Assembly: GCF_003335585.1 (NCBI RefSeq)
Contig: NZ_QBFD01000046.1
Span: 459,345 to 523,344 of the forward strand
Direction of reading: 5' to 3'
Length of the DNA stretch: 64,000 nucleotides
Origin: Sulfitobacter sp. DFL-14
GTDB taxonomy: Bacteria > Pseudomonadota > Alphaproteobacteria > Rhodobacterales > Rhodobacteraceae
The notes beneath the pieces were generated by a model. The model worked only from the letters and a program-made list of their open reading frames with translations, was not told where the DNA came from and did no database searches. The position numbers and the translations under genes are program-made. The number at the start of each line of letters is the position of its first letter. Within the stretch, counting starts at the first letter, position 1. Below are positions 17,218 through 25,379 of this stretch, piece after piece.

Positions 17218-18096
17218 TCAGACGGTGTCGTTGCGGACGTCAAGCGCGTCGCGCAGACCGTCCCCGATAAAGTTGAAGCTGGACACCGCGATGGTGATCG
17301 CAATGCCTGGTATGATTGCAAGCCATGGCGCGCTGGCCAGGTATTGCTGCGCCCCGTTCAGCATGTTGCCCCAGCTTGGAAGCGGCGGCTGGATCCCGAA
17401 ACCCAGAAAGCTGATATAGGCTTCCAGCAGGATGGCACGGGCCACTGTCAGGGTCGCGGCAACGATGATGGGCCCCATGGCATTGGGCAGGATCTCGCGG
17501 AACATGATATGCGACCGGCCCAGCCCCAGCATGCGCCCGGCAAGAACGAATTCCCGTTCCTTGAGCGAACGGACCTCGGCCTCGACGATCCGGGCGACCT
17601 CCATCCAGCTGGTCACGGCAATGATGATGGTGATCATGACCGGGCTGGGTTTCAGTGCTGCGGCCAGCGCCAGCAGCAGGAAGATGGTCGGGTAGGACAG
17701 GAACCCGTCCACCGTCCGCATCAGCACGGCGCTGATCCAGCCGCCGCGGTATCCGGCGATCACGCCGACCAGCGTGCCGACGAAAATCGACAGCACCATG
17801 GCAAAGAAGCCCACCAGCAGCGAGATCCGGCCAGCCATGAACAGCCGCGCCGCGATGTCGCGCCCCAGGGGGTCGGTGCCCAGATAATGATCGCTGGCAA
17901 AGGGCGGCGCGAACCTTGCCCGCAAATCGATGTAAAGCGAGTCGTAGGGCAGCAGATAGGGGCCGACAACGCAGGCCAGCGTCAGAAGGGTGATCATCAA
18001 CAGCCCCAGCAGCGCCAGTCGATGGCTCAGGAAGCGGCGCAGCACCCTGCTCTGCCACCAGCGGCTGGGGGAGTGGGTTGCGGTCAGGGTGGTCAT
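17218..18096 (-). CDS. ABC transporter permease, DppC/OppC type
   Basis: A 292-residue inner-membrane permease of the peptide/nickel/opine family. A short cytoplasmic lead is followed by LALLGLLMITLLTLACVVGPYLLP (first helix), the DppC-specific loop SDHYLGTDPLGRDIAARLFMAGRIS, four or five further helices and the ATPase-coupling loop EVRSLKEREFVLAGRMLGLG. The ATG at 18096 has AAGGAAG upstream; the longer frame reaches into the partner gene. It works with the DppB-type permease 31 bp upstream in the same operon. Confidence 0.88.
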   Translation of the reverse strand: MTTLTATHSPSRWWQSRVLRRFLSHRLALLGLLMITLLTLACVVGPYLLPYDSLYIDLRARFAPPFASDHYLGTDPLGRDIAARLFMAGRISLLVGFFAMVLSIFVGTLVGVIAGYRGGWISAVLMRTVDGFLSYPTIFLLLALAAALKPSPVMITIIIAVTSWMEVARIVEAEVRSLKEREFVLAGRMLGLGRSHIMFREILPNAMGPIIVAATLTVARAILLEAYISFLGFGIQPPLPSWGNMLNGAQQYLASAPWLAIIPGIAITIAVSSFNFIGDGLRDALDVRNDTV

Positions 18097-18127
18097 CTCG
18101 ATGGCTTCCTTCTCCTTGGGTCGGGCG

Positions 18128-19078
18128 TCAAGCCAGACGAATGCGTGGATCAACCAGCGCGACAACAATATCGGCAACAAGGTTGCCTGCGATGGTCAGG
18201 ATGGCTGAGAACATCAACAATCCCATTACGACGGGGTAGTCGCTGTAACCGAGGCTATCGAGGAACAGCCGCCCCATGCCCGGCCAGGTAAAGACGGTTT
18301 CCGTCACCAGCGCGCCGGTCAGGATCGAGGGCAGCTGCACCCCGGCCAGGGTGATCATCGGCAAAAGCGCGTTGCCGACGACATGTTTCATCAGCACCCG
18401 GCGTTCGGTGACGCCCTTGGCGCGGGCGGTCTTCACGAATTCCTGGCTGATCGCATCCAGCGTTGCGGTGCGCATGTACCGGCTCCAGACCGCGATATGG
18501 ACCAGCGCCAGCACCACCGAGGGCATGATCAGGTGATGCAGGTAATCCAGTACCGAACCGTCGCCGATGGAATACATGTTGCCCGCCGGCAGCCAGCCCA
18601 GTTTCAGCGAGAAGACATAGATGCCGATCAGACCGAACCAGAAGGTCGGGATCGAAAGCGCAACCATGGCACCCACGGTCGCGGCATAATCGAAGGTCGA
18701 ATAGCGGTGGGTCGCTCCCCGGATACCGATCCAGGTCCCGATCGCGATTGCGATGACGGTCGAGGACCCCATCAGGAGGAAGGTGGCAAAGAGATGCCGG
18801 CTGATCACGGTCAGCACCGGGTTCCCGTCGCGGAAGGATATCCCCCAGTCGCCCTGAAGCAGCCGCCAGGCCCAGTCGAAATACTGCACCAGAAGCGGGC
18901 GGTTCAGCCCGAGTTGTTCGGCGAGCCGGGCCTTGTCCGCTTCGGTCATGCCGGGGTCGAGCGCAAATTGCGCCAGCGGCCCGCCCGGAATGAGGTTGAG
19001 TACGACAAATCCGATGATTGAAACGATCACGAGCAGCACGATGCTTTGCGCGAAGCGTTTGAGCAGGAATGCAGGCAT
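18128..19078 (-). CDS. ABC transporter permease, DppB/OppB type
   Basis: A 316-residue permease with the diagnostic N-terminus of DppB proteins (LLKRFAQSIVLLVIVSIIGFVVLNLIPGGP is one helix, residues 5-34), followed by a periplasmic segment with a proline-rich start and the coupling loop FVKTARAKGVTERRVLMKHVVGNAL. It ends in the conserved VDPRIRLA. It forms the membrane channel with the DppC-type subunit. Its ATG is preceded by GGAGGAGAA-type sequence. A strong hairpin separates it from the binding-protein gene upstream. Confidence 0.88.
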   Translation of the reverse strand: MPAFLLKRFAQSIVLLVIVSIIGFVVLNLIPGGPLAQFALDPGMTEADKARLAEQLGLNRPLLVQYFDWAWRLLQGDWGISFRDGNPVLTVISRHLFATFLLMGSSTVIAIAIGTWIGIRGATHRYSTFDYAATVGAMVALSIPTFWFGLIGIYVFSLKLGWLPAGNMYSIGDGSVLDYLHHLIMPSVVLALVHIAVWSRYMRTATLDAISQEFVKTARAKGVTERRVLMKHVVGNALLPMITLAGVQLPSILTGALVTETVFTWPGMGRLFLDSLGYSDYPVVMGLLMFSAILTIAGNLVADIVVALVDPRIRLA

Positions 19079-19116
19079 ATTCTCCTCCTTCCGGGACAGG
19101 TAGCGTTACATGATGG

Positions 19117-19149
19117 CCGGTGTCCGGAGCGTTCAGCCCCGGACACCGG
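19117..19149 (-). terminator. Strong hairpin between binding-protein and permease genes
   Basis: CCGGTGTCCGG (19117-19127) pairs perfectly with CCGGACACCGG (19139-19149) across an 11-base loop, just after the binding-protein stop at 19158 and 38 bp before the DppB start. It has no T-run. Known parallels suggest partial termination or 3'-end protection that raises binding-protein mRNA over permease mRNA. Confidence 0.6.
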
Positions 19150-19157
19150 ACGTTAGG

Positions 19158-20825
19158 TCAGGCCCAGTACCAGGCCGCGGCGTGCCAGGATTCGGTCCGC
19201 GTGTTGGTATTGACTTCAAAGCCTTCGATGCCTGCCTTGCGACCGTAGAGGTTGGTGTAGGCAAACAGCGGCAGGAACGGGAGGTCGTGCCGGATGATCT
19301 CCTGCACCTTGGAGTAGATCTCCCGCCGTTTCTCGGGGTCGAACGTGCGGCTGCCTTCCACCAGCAGGGCATCGACCTCGGAGTTCGAATACTGCGCGTT
19401 GTTCGATCCGCTGCCGCCCTTGGCCGCGATGGCATCGGTGTGGAAGCGATAGGTCACATCCGGGTCGCCGCCGACCAGATAGGTGATACCGACCATGGCC
19501 GAGTCGAATTGCGACTGGCCCCAGAAGTCGCCCCACATCACGGCGGGGGGCAGGTTCTCGATCTTCATCTCTGCGCCGATCTCGGCAAAGGTCTGCTGCA
19601 GGAACTGCTGGGTCTGTTCACGCAGGTGGTTGCCGACCGTGGTCGAGTTGTTGAACGACAGGCGCAGCCCGTCCTTTTCGCGGATGCCATCGGGGCCCGG
19701 CACCCAGCCGGCTTCGTCCAGGATCTGGCGTGCGCGGTCCAGGTTGAACTCCTGCTTCGGCAGATCCGGGTTGTAGTAATAGGACTGCGGCGGCATGAAG
19801 GTTTCGGCCGGGGTGGGCACGCCATAGTACAGCGCGTCGATGATCGCCGTCCGGTCCATCGCCAGATACAGCGCCTCGCGCACGGCCTGGTCCTTGAAGA
19901 CAGGCAGTTCCTGGTTGAGATAGATCGATTCAACCGATCCCTTGGGTTCAACCGTCACCACCCTGTCCGCCAGGTCCTTGGCCTCCTTGTAGTTGTCGGG
20001 CGTGATATAGGCGTTGCCGACCAGGTCGATGTCGCCGCTCTTGAACTGGGCGTAAAGCACGGTCATGTCGGGGATGTATTTGAAGATCAGCTCTTCGACA
20101 TAGGGGCCTTCGCCGAAGTAATCCGCGTTGGCCACCAGTTCGAGCCGGTCACCGGCAAGACGCTGTCCCCATTTGAAAGCCCCGGTGCCGACCGGCGCCT
20201 GATTGAACGCGGCCTCATTGGGGTTGGCCTCGGCCTCAAGGATATGTTTGGGCACCATGAAGGTTTCGGTCAGGAACGACAGATAGGGGGCAAAGGGTTC
20301 TTCCATCCGCCAGGTGATCTCGGTCGGCGAGACAACGGTGATGTCGCGGACCAGATCATGGCCGGTGGTCCGCCAGGCGCGGAAATCGGGGTTCACGATC
20401 AGTTCGAGCGTATATTTGACGTCTTCGGCGGTGAAGGGCGTGCCATCGTGCCAGGTGACATCATCGCGCAAGCGGATGCGCCAGTTCAGCCCGTCCTCGG
20501 AAATGCCGCCATTGTCCTGGCTGGGCACTTCGCTGGCGAGGTTCGGCCCGATGACGCCATCGACACTGATGCGGAACAGCGCGTCGAAAATCGAGAAGTT
20601 CACGCCGTCATCCACTTCGATATGCGGCATCAGGGGGTTGAACACGGTAGGTTCCTGCGACAGGCCGACAACGATACGGCCCGCCGGCGCTGCCGGAGGT
20701 GTCTGGGCGAAAGCGGGCTTGCCCAGCAGATGTGGTGCGAAAAGGCCCGCAGCGCCACCGGCGCCGAGAACCCGCAGGGCGTCGCGGCGTGAGAACCCTG
20801 CGCTGGTCTTGTTGAACTTGGTCAT
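19158..20825 (-). CDS. ABC transporter periplasmic binding protein, DppA/OppA type, Tat-exported
   Basis: A 555-residue family 5 extracellular binding protein. The N-terminus has a twin-arginine signal (FSRRDALRVLGAGGAAG, cleavage after KPAFA). The mature protein follows the DppA/OppA pattern with LSQEPTVFNPLMPHIEVDD, DDVTWHDGTPFTAEDVKYTLELI, and a C-terminal region EIIRHDLPFLPLFAYTN. The ATG at 20825 follows GGGAGA by five bases. It captures a peptide, opine or similar nitrogenous compound in the periplasm. Placement with two oxidoreductases argues for a catabolic substrate rather than general peptides. It lies 73 bp downstream of the ATPase gene. Confidence 0.88.
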   Translation of the reverse strand: MTKFNKTSAGFSRRDALRVLGAGGAAGLFAPHLLGKPAFAQTPPAAPAGRIVVGLSQEPTVFNPLMPHIEVDDGVNFSIFDALFRISVDGVIGPNLASEVPSQDNGGISEDGLNWRIRLRDDVTWHDGTPFTAEDVKYTLELIVNPDFRAWRTTGHDLVRDITVVSPTEITWRMEEPFAPYLSFLTETFMVPKHILEAEANPNEAAFNQAPVGTGAFKWGQRLAGDRLELVANADYFGEGPYVEELIFKYIPDMTVLYAQFKSGDIDLVGNAYITPDNYKEAKDLADRVVTVEPKGSVESIYLNQELPVFKDQAVREALYLAMDRTAIIDALYYGVPTPAETFMPPQSYYYNPDLPKQEFNLDRARQILDEAGWVPGPDGIREKDGLRLSFNNSTTVGNHLREQTQQFLQQTFAEIGAEMKIENLPPAVMWGDFWGQSQFDSAMVGITYLVGGDPDVTYRFHTDAIAAKGGSGSNNAQYSNSEVDALLVEGSRTFDPEKRREIYSKVQEIIRHDLPFLPLFAYTNLYGRKAGIEGFEVNTNTRTESWHAAAWYWA

Positions 20826-20898
20826 TTTAGTCTCCCATGTGTTGGATATATCGGGTTGGTTTTGTGACGTTTCTTGTGACGGCTTTGGATATCGGCGC

Positions 20899-22563
20899 TC
20901 AGCCCTCGGCTGCGGCCAATTCGGGGCGGTTACTGCTTTCGCCGGGAATGGCGGCCACCAGCTCGCGGGTGTAATCGGATTTCGGATTGAGAAAGATCTG
21001 CGACGGCGGGCCCATTTCAACGATCCGCCCGCGCTGCATGACGGCGATATCGTCGCAAATCTGGCTGGCGACGCGCAGGTCGTGAGTGATGAAGACCATC
21101 GAGATCCCGGTTTCCCGCTGGACCTTGTCCAGCAGTTCCAGGATCTGCGCCTGTATCGACACGTCCAGCGCCGAGACAGCTTCGTCGGCGACCAGCAGCG
21201 TCGGCTCAAACATCAGCGCGCGTGCAATGCCGATCCGTTGCCGCTGGCCGCCGGAAAACTCGTGCGGGTAGCGCCCGTAGGCCCCGGTATCCAGCCCGAC
21301 CAGATCCAGCAGGGCGCGGGCATCTTCGCGGGCCTTGGCATAGGGCATCCCATGGGCGGTTGGCCCCACGGTCAGAATCCGCCCGATCGTCGCGCGCGGA
21401 TTCAGCGATGCAAAAGGATCCTGAAAGATCATCTGGATGCGCTGGCGCAGCGGGCGGAACTCGGTCTCTGCCATCGGGGCGATGTCACGGCCTTCGAACA
21501 GGATGCGCCCCCCGTCGCAGTCCATCAGCTTGGTCAGCAACCGCCCCAGCGAGGATTTTCCCGACCCGCTTTCACCCACCACGCCCAGCGTCCGGCCGCT
21601 GGCCAGTTCAAAGGACACGTCGCGCACGGCAGGCACCACACGCTGGGTGCGCAGCAGGGCACTGCCGCTGCGATAGGTCTTGGTCAGCCCTTCGACCTTC
21701 AGCACCGTGTCACTGCCTGCGGATTGCAACGACGGGCGGTCCTTGTCGGTCAGATGCGGCACGGCGGCGATCAACCGCTTGGTATAGGGGTGTTCGGGCG
21801 CCTTCAGAACCTGGTCTGCGGTACCTTGTTCGACAACATGGCCTTTTTCCATCACCACGACATTGTCGGCAATCTCGGCCACGACGCCAAAGTCATGGGT
21901 GATGAACAGTACGCTCATGCCCTTGCGGCGCTGGATGTCGCGGATCAGTTCAAGGATCTGCGCCTGGGTGGTCACGTCCAGCGCCGTGGTCGGTTCATCC
22001 GCGATCAGGATCGACGGTTCAAGCGCCAGCGCCATGGCGATCATCACCCGCTGACGTTGCCCGCCGGACAGCCGGAAAGGATATTGATTGTACATCAGCG
22101 CAGGGTCCGGCAGCCCCACTTCGTCCAGCAGTTCCACTGCCCGTTTGCGCCGTGAGGCCTGTGTGCCGATCCCATGCGCCCGCATGGCCTCGTCTACCTG
22201 CGCGCCCACCGTCAACAGCGGGTTCAGCGCCGACAGCGGGTCCTGAAAGATCATCGACACCACCCGTCCGCGCAGGCTGCGCAGGGATTCCGCATCCATG
22301 CCGACAATCTCGAGCCCGTTCAGCGTGATGGAGCCCGCGCTGACACCGATCACACGAGGCAGAAGCCCCATGATGGTATTTGCGGTCACCGACTTGCCCG
22401 ACCCCGATTCACCAATCACACAGAGGATCTTGCCACGTTCGAGATCGAAAGAGATATCCTCGACCGCATGGGCACGTTCCATGCCATGGGGCAGGTTGAC
22501 GGTCAGACCGCGCACCGATAGCGCCAGTTCATGGCTGTCGTCTGTCTGGGGGCTTGCTGTCAT
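20899..22563 (-). CDS. Fused dual ABC ATPase (DppD-DppF type) for peptide/opine import
   Basis: A 554-residue protein with two complete ATPase cassettes. The first has GESGSGKSVTAN, LSGGQRQRVMIAMAL and LIADEPTTALD. The second has GESGSGKSSLGR, FSGGQRQRIGIARAL and LVADEAVSALD. Each ends with an oligopeptide-transporter C-terminal extension (HPYTKRLIAAVP; DYTRELVAAIPGE). This fused arrangement is common in alphaproteobacterial peptide importers. The second Walker B reads DEAVSALD, where a hydrophobic or proline residue is more usual after DE. The ATG at 22563 has AAGGA nine bases upstream. It is the first gene of the operon and faces the Lrp/AsnC gene. Confidence 0.9.
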   Translation of the reverse strand: MTASPQTDDSHELALSVRGLTVNLPHGMERAHAVEDISFDLERGKILCVIGESGSGKSVTANTIMGLLPRVIGVSAGSITLNGLEIVGMDAESLRSLRGRVVSMIFQDPLSALNPLLTVGAQVDEAMRAHGIGTQASRRKRAVELLDEVGLPDPALMYNQYPFRLSGGQRQRVMIAMALALEPSILIADEPTTALDVTTQAQILELIRDIQRRKGMSVLFITHDFGVVAEIADNVVVMEKGHVVEQGTADQVLKAPEHPYTKRLIAAVPHLTDKDRPSLQSAGSDTVLKVEGLTKTYRSGSALLRTQRVVPAVRDVSFELASGRTLGVVGESGSGKSSLGRLLTKLMDCDGGRILFEGRDIAPMAETEFRPLRQRIQMIFQDPFASLNPRATIGRILTVGPTAHGMPYAKAREDARALLDLVGLDTGAYGRYPHEFSGGQRQRIGIARALMFEPTLLVADEAVSALDVSIQAQILELLDKVQRETGISMVFITHDLRVASQICDDIAVMQRGRIVEMGPPSQIFLNPKSDYTRELVAAIPGESSNRPELAAAEG

Positions 22564-22954
22564 GCTGCACTTTCCTTGCGTGTGAACCGTTGTGTAGTCC
22601 TCGCCGATAATCCAAGTATTGTGATCCCTATCGGGGGGCAGAGTCACCAAATCACCACGTGCAGACGGCAGGATAAACTGATCTGATGTCCGGGTCTGGC
22701 AGATTATTCTGCGCCGCATATGGCACCTTTTTCGGTGCATGGTGAGGCGAGGGATCCCCCTGGCCCGGTCAGATGTATTGCCCGTGCCCGAAGGATATGT
22801 TGAAGTTTTATCAAAACATCCGCTGTGAAGCTTGCACAGGAAACGGGCATTCCGGCAAGTGGGACAGAAATCCTTCGGCACCCGCCTGCACGAAACAGAT
22901 GACGGCCCGCCGTATGCCACGTATTACTTTCCCAGGACGAATTGGAGCGCCTGC
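22564..22954. promoter_or_regulatory. 391-bp divergent control region with palindromes
   Basis: No gene is evident between the ABC ATPase gene and the Lrp/AsnC gene. It holds GCAGA-TTAT-TCTGC (22699-22712, perfect arms), GCACC-N6-GGTGC (22723-22738) and GTTTT-ATC-AAAAC (22805-22817). The first resembles Lrp-family binding sites such as those of PutR/BkdR-type regulators. The region probably holds both promoters and the binding sites of the divergent regulator. Confidence 0.45.
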
Positions 22955-23434
22955 ATGACCCTCGACAAGATCGACATCAGGATTCTCTCTGAACTCCAGA
23001 AGAACGGCAGGATCACCAATGTCGAACTTGCCGAACTGGTTTACCTGTCGCCCAGCCCCTGCCTGATGCGGGTCAAGAAACTGCAGGCCGAAGGGTACAT
23101 CACCGGTTACGCCGCACAGATCGACGTATCGAAACTTGGCCAAAGCCTGATGGTTTTCACGGAAATTACGCTGAAAAACCACCGTCAGATTGATTTTGCC
23201 CGCTTCCTTGCCGCGATGGAAAAGATTGACCAGGTGATCGAATGCCACCTTGTGTCCGGTGGTTATGATTATCTGGTAAAGTTCGTCACCGCCGGGATCA
23301 CCGAGTATCAGACGATCATGGAAAACCTGGTTGAGCGGGACATCGGCATCGACAAATATTTCAGTTTTGTCATCCTGAAATCGCCCATCGTCAAGAAACA
23401 TCTGCCGCTTGCCTCCTTCCTCGGGGAAGACTGA
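22955..23434 (+). CDS. Lrp/AsnC-family transcriptional regulator
   Basis: A 159-residue regulator. It begins MTLDKIDIRILSELQKNGRITNVELAELVYLSPSPCLMRVKKL, the winged-helix of Lrp proteins, and continues with the ligand-binding RAM domain (IECHLVSGGYDYLVKFV and the final ILKSPIVKKHLPL). The ATG at 22955 follows GGAG by seven bases; the upstream extension to 22832 does not look coding. Such regulators usually activate degradation genes in response to an amino acid or amine. The divergent ABC importer and oxidoreductase operon is the natural target. Confidence 0.9.
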   Translation: MTLDKIDIRILSELQKNGRITNVELAELVYLSPSPCLMRVKKLQAEGYITGYAAQIDVSKLGQSLMVFTEITLKNHRQIDFARFLAAMEKIDQVIECHLVSGGYDYLVKFVTAGITEYQTIMENLVERDIGIDKYFSFVILKSPIVKKHLPLASFLGED

Positions 23435-23634
23435 CGCCGCTCTGCCAACAGGCAAGCCCTTTGCCGGGCGCGCCCTGTGCAGACTGCCAGAGACATCCCG
23501 TCAAACCGGACCTCAACCCGGGGTCAGAGCCTCATCGCCCCGGCGACAGCCATGCGCTGGCGTAGGAGGGCGACGCGGTAAAGGGTGATGCCACTGGCGG
23601 CGATCTGGCGCTTGCAGCCCTTGGCCCGCAGACC

Positions 23635-24432
23635 TTACGCCGGGTCGGAGAAAGACAGCGTCGGCACGTCCACAGCCGTGGCACCGCCGTCGACAGTCAG
23701 CACCGCGCCGGTGATCATCGCGGCCTCTTCCGAACAAAGGAAGGCAACCGCAGCGGCAATGTCCTCGCCGGTGGCGGGGCGGCCAAGCGGGACGTCGCGG
23801 GTAACCTGGGCATAGGCTTCTTCGATGCCGCTGAGCTTGCGACGCTCGACCAGCTCGCGCATCTCCATGTCGGCCATTTCGGTGCGCACCCAGCCCGGAC
23901 AGATCGCGTTGCAGCGCACGCCTTTCACGCCGAAATCACGCGCAATCGACCTGGTCAGGCCAATCAGCCCGTGTTTCATCGTGACATAGCCGCAGGACTC
24001 GGGTGCCGCCGCCAGCGCGGCAATCGAGGCCATCATCAGCACGTTACCACGGGTTTCGATCAGTGCAGGCATCGCGGCCCGTGCTGTGACCAGGGCGGTG
24101 TTGAGATTGGCCTCGACCGAAGCGCCCCAATCCTCGTCCGAGATCTCTGTCAGCGTGCCGTAGCCAAAGCCGCCGGCATTGCAGACCACCGCGTTCAGCC
24201 CGCCGAAGCGGTCGTGCGCGAGGCTGACCAGACCTTCCATGTGTTCGCGCGAGGCGGCATCACCCGCCACGGCCACGCCGCCGCAACTTTCCGCGACACG
24301 CTCTATCGGTTCGGCGCGGCGGCCGGTCAGAATGACATTGGCGCCTTCGGCAGCAAGCCGTCTGGCCGATGCCGCGCCGATCCCGGTGCCTGCGCCGGTC
24401 ACGATGACGGTCTTTCCTTTGTAACGGTTCAT
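23635..24432 (-). CDS. Short-chain dehydrogenase/reductase
   Basis: A 265-residue classical SDR. It shows the cofactor loop VTGAGTGIGAASARRL, CNAGG, the catalytic serine in MMASIAAL, Y-x3-K in CGYVTMKHGL, and PGWVRTEM after the active site. The TGRRAEP segment after the second strand, with two arginines, suggests NADP(H) use. It reversibly oxidises an alcohol to a ketone or aldehyde. Its start overlaps the kinase stop (ATGA), so it is coupled to the kinase and PLP-enzyme genes and is the last gene of the nine-gene block. Confidence 0.85.
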   Translation of the reverse strand: MNRYKGKTVIVTGAGTGIGAASARRLAAEGANVILTGRRAEPIERVAESCGGVAVAGDAASREHMEGLVSLAHDRFGGLNAVVCNAGGFGYGTLTEISDEDWGASVEANLNTALVTARAAMPALIETRGNVLMMASIAALAAAPESCGYVTMKHGLIGLTRSIARDFGVKGVRCNAICPGWVRTEMADMEMRELVERRKLSGIEEAYAQVTRDVPLGRPATGEDIAAAVAFLCSEEAAMITGAVLTVDGGATAVDVPTLSFSDPA

Positions 24433-25379
24433 GTGGTTGCTCCTTGTTCTGAAAGGTAAGTGCCGGCCAGCGCCCGTGCATGGGCGACGAACCGCGCGTT
24501 GCGCGCCCCGGAGCCGTCTTCGTTCATGCGGGTGATGATCCAGCCGACATAGGTTGCAGCGCGCAGGACGACGAAGAGATCCAACGCCGCAAGATCGAGA
24601 TTGCGCACCGACAGGTAGCCTTCGATCAACGCAGCCTTCAGCGCGTCGTAGTCAGGTTCGTTCTGGTTGCGGATCAGCGTCGTCGCGATGTCGAACAGCC
24701 GGTAGCCAAAGCCGCCGTCGTCAAAGTCGATCAGCTGCAGCCTGTCACCATCGACCATGATGTTTTCGCGCACGAGATCGGCATGGATCAGGCCGAAATC
24801 CAGTTTGTCGCCAATCTGTGCCAGCCTGTCGCGGGCGGTGTCGCGCAGCCTCAGGAACAACGCCCGGTCCGTGTCAGAGAGCGTGGGATTGTCCGAGAAC
24901 CTGTCCCAGACAGGTGTCTCTCCGACCAGACCCGCGCGGTTCCAGCTTTGGCGCGTGAAGCCTTCCGGCCGGGACCAGCTGTCAGAGACCTCATGCAGGC
25001 GCGCCATTTCGCGGCCGATGTTGCGGAACAGCTTGGTGCTGTCCTTGACCTGAAGGGCAACCCCGGTCTTGCCGACAGGGGCGCCGGGCAGCCATGTCAG
25101 AACGTCCACGGCATGTGCGCCAACCATGTGCAGCAACGCGCCGGAGGCCGAGGGCACCGGCCTGGGCACGTGCAGCCCGCCGCGATCCAACTCCGCCATC
25201 CACATCAATTCCGAGCGCAACTCGGCCTCGGTGCGGTAGCCCGGGCGGCGCAGCCTCAGGGCATAGGTGCGATCCGCGTGATCGACGCGGAACACCTGGT
25301 TCTCGCGCGCTGCGACCAGCGACCAGGAAGCCCCTGCGAGCCCCCAGAGCGCCAGGGCTTGTTCGACAGTGGCGTTCAT
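24429..25379 (-). CDS. APH-family small-molecule kinase, hydroxylysine/ethanolamine kinase-like
   Basis: A 316-residue aminoglycoside-phosphotransferase-fold kinase. The N-lobe has YALRLRRPGYRTEAELRSEL, with the ATP-binding region. The catalytic loop is LIHADLVRENIMV (H-x-D-x4-N) and the metal-binding loop is LQLIDFDDGGFGYRLFD. These residues mark it as an active kinase of a small alcohol such as homoserine, choline, ethanolamine or hydroxylysine. It is joined head-to-tail by ATGA overlaps to a class III PLP enzyme upstream and an SDR downstream. Hydroxylysine kinase and ethanolamine-phosphate phospho-lyase work as such a pair in animals, so a phosphorylated amino-alcohol is the likely product. 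Confidence 0.8.
   Translation of the reverse strand: MNATVEQALALWGLAGASWSLVAARENQVFRVDHADRTYALRLRRPGYRTEAELRSELMWMAELDRGGLHVPRPVPSASGALLHMVGAHAVDVLTWLPGAPVGKTGVALQVKDSTKLFRNIGREMARLHEVSDSWSRPEGFTRQSWNRAGLVGETPVWDRFSDNPTLSDTDRALFLRLRDTARDRLAQIGDKLDFGLIHADLVRENIMVDGDRLQLIDFDDGGFGYRLFDIATTLIRNQNEPDYDALKAALIEGYLSVRNLDLAALDLFVVLRAATYVGWIITRMNEDGSGARNARFVAHARALAGTYLSEQGATT

Noticed and set aside
20826..21209. N-terminal extension of the peptide-binding protein by 128 residues
   Set aside because: It lies inside the ATPase gene on the same strand in another frame; the Tat signal begins at the 20825 start with its own ribosome site.
22832..22954. N-terminal extension of the Lrp/AsnC gene
   Set aside because: The extra 41 residues are unlike Lrp proteins, and the ATG at 22955 has a good GGAG site.
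23527..23634. Open frame of about 35 codons directly after, and in frame with, the SDR stop codon, suggesting readthrough or a gene relic
   Set aside because: A frame this short is expected by chance in GC-rich DNA, and the SDR already has a normal length and C-terminus.
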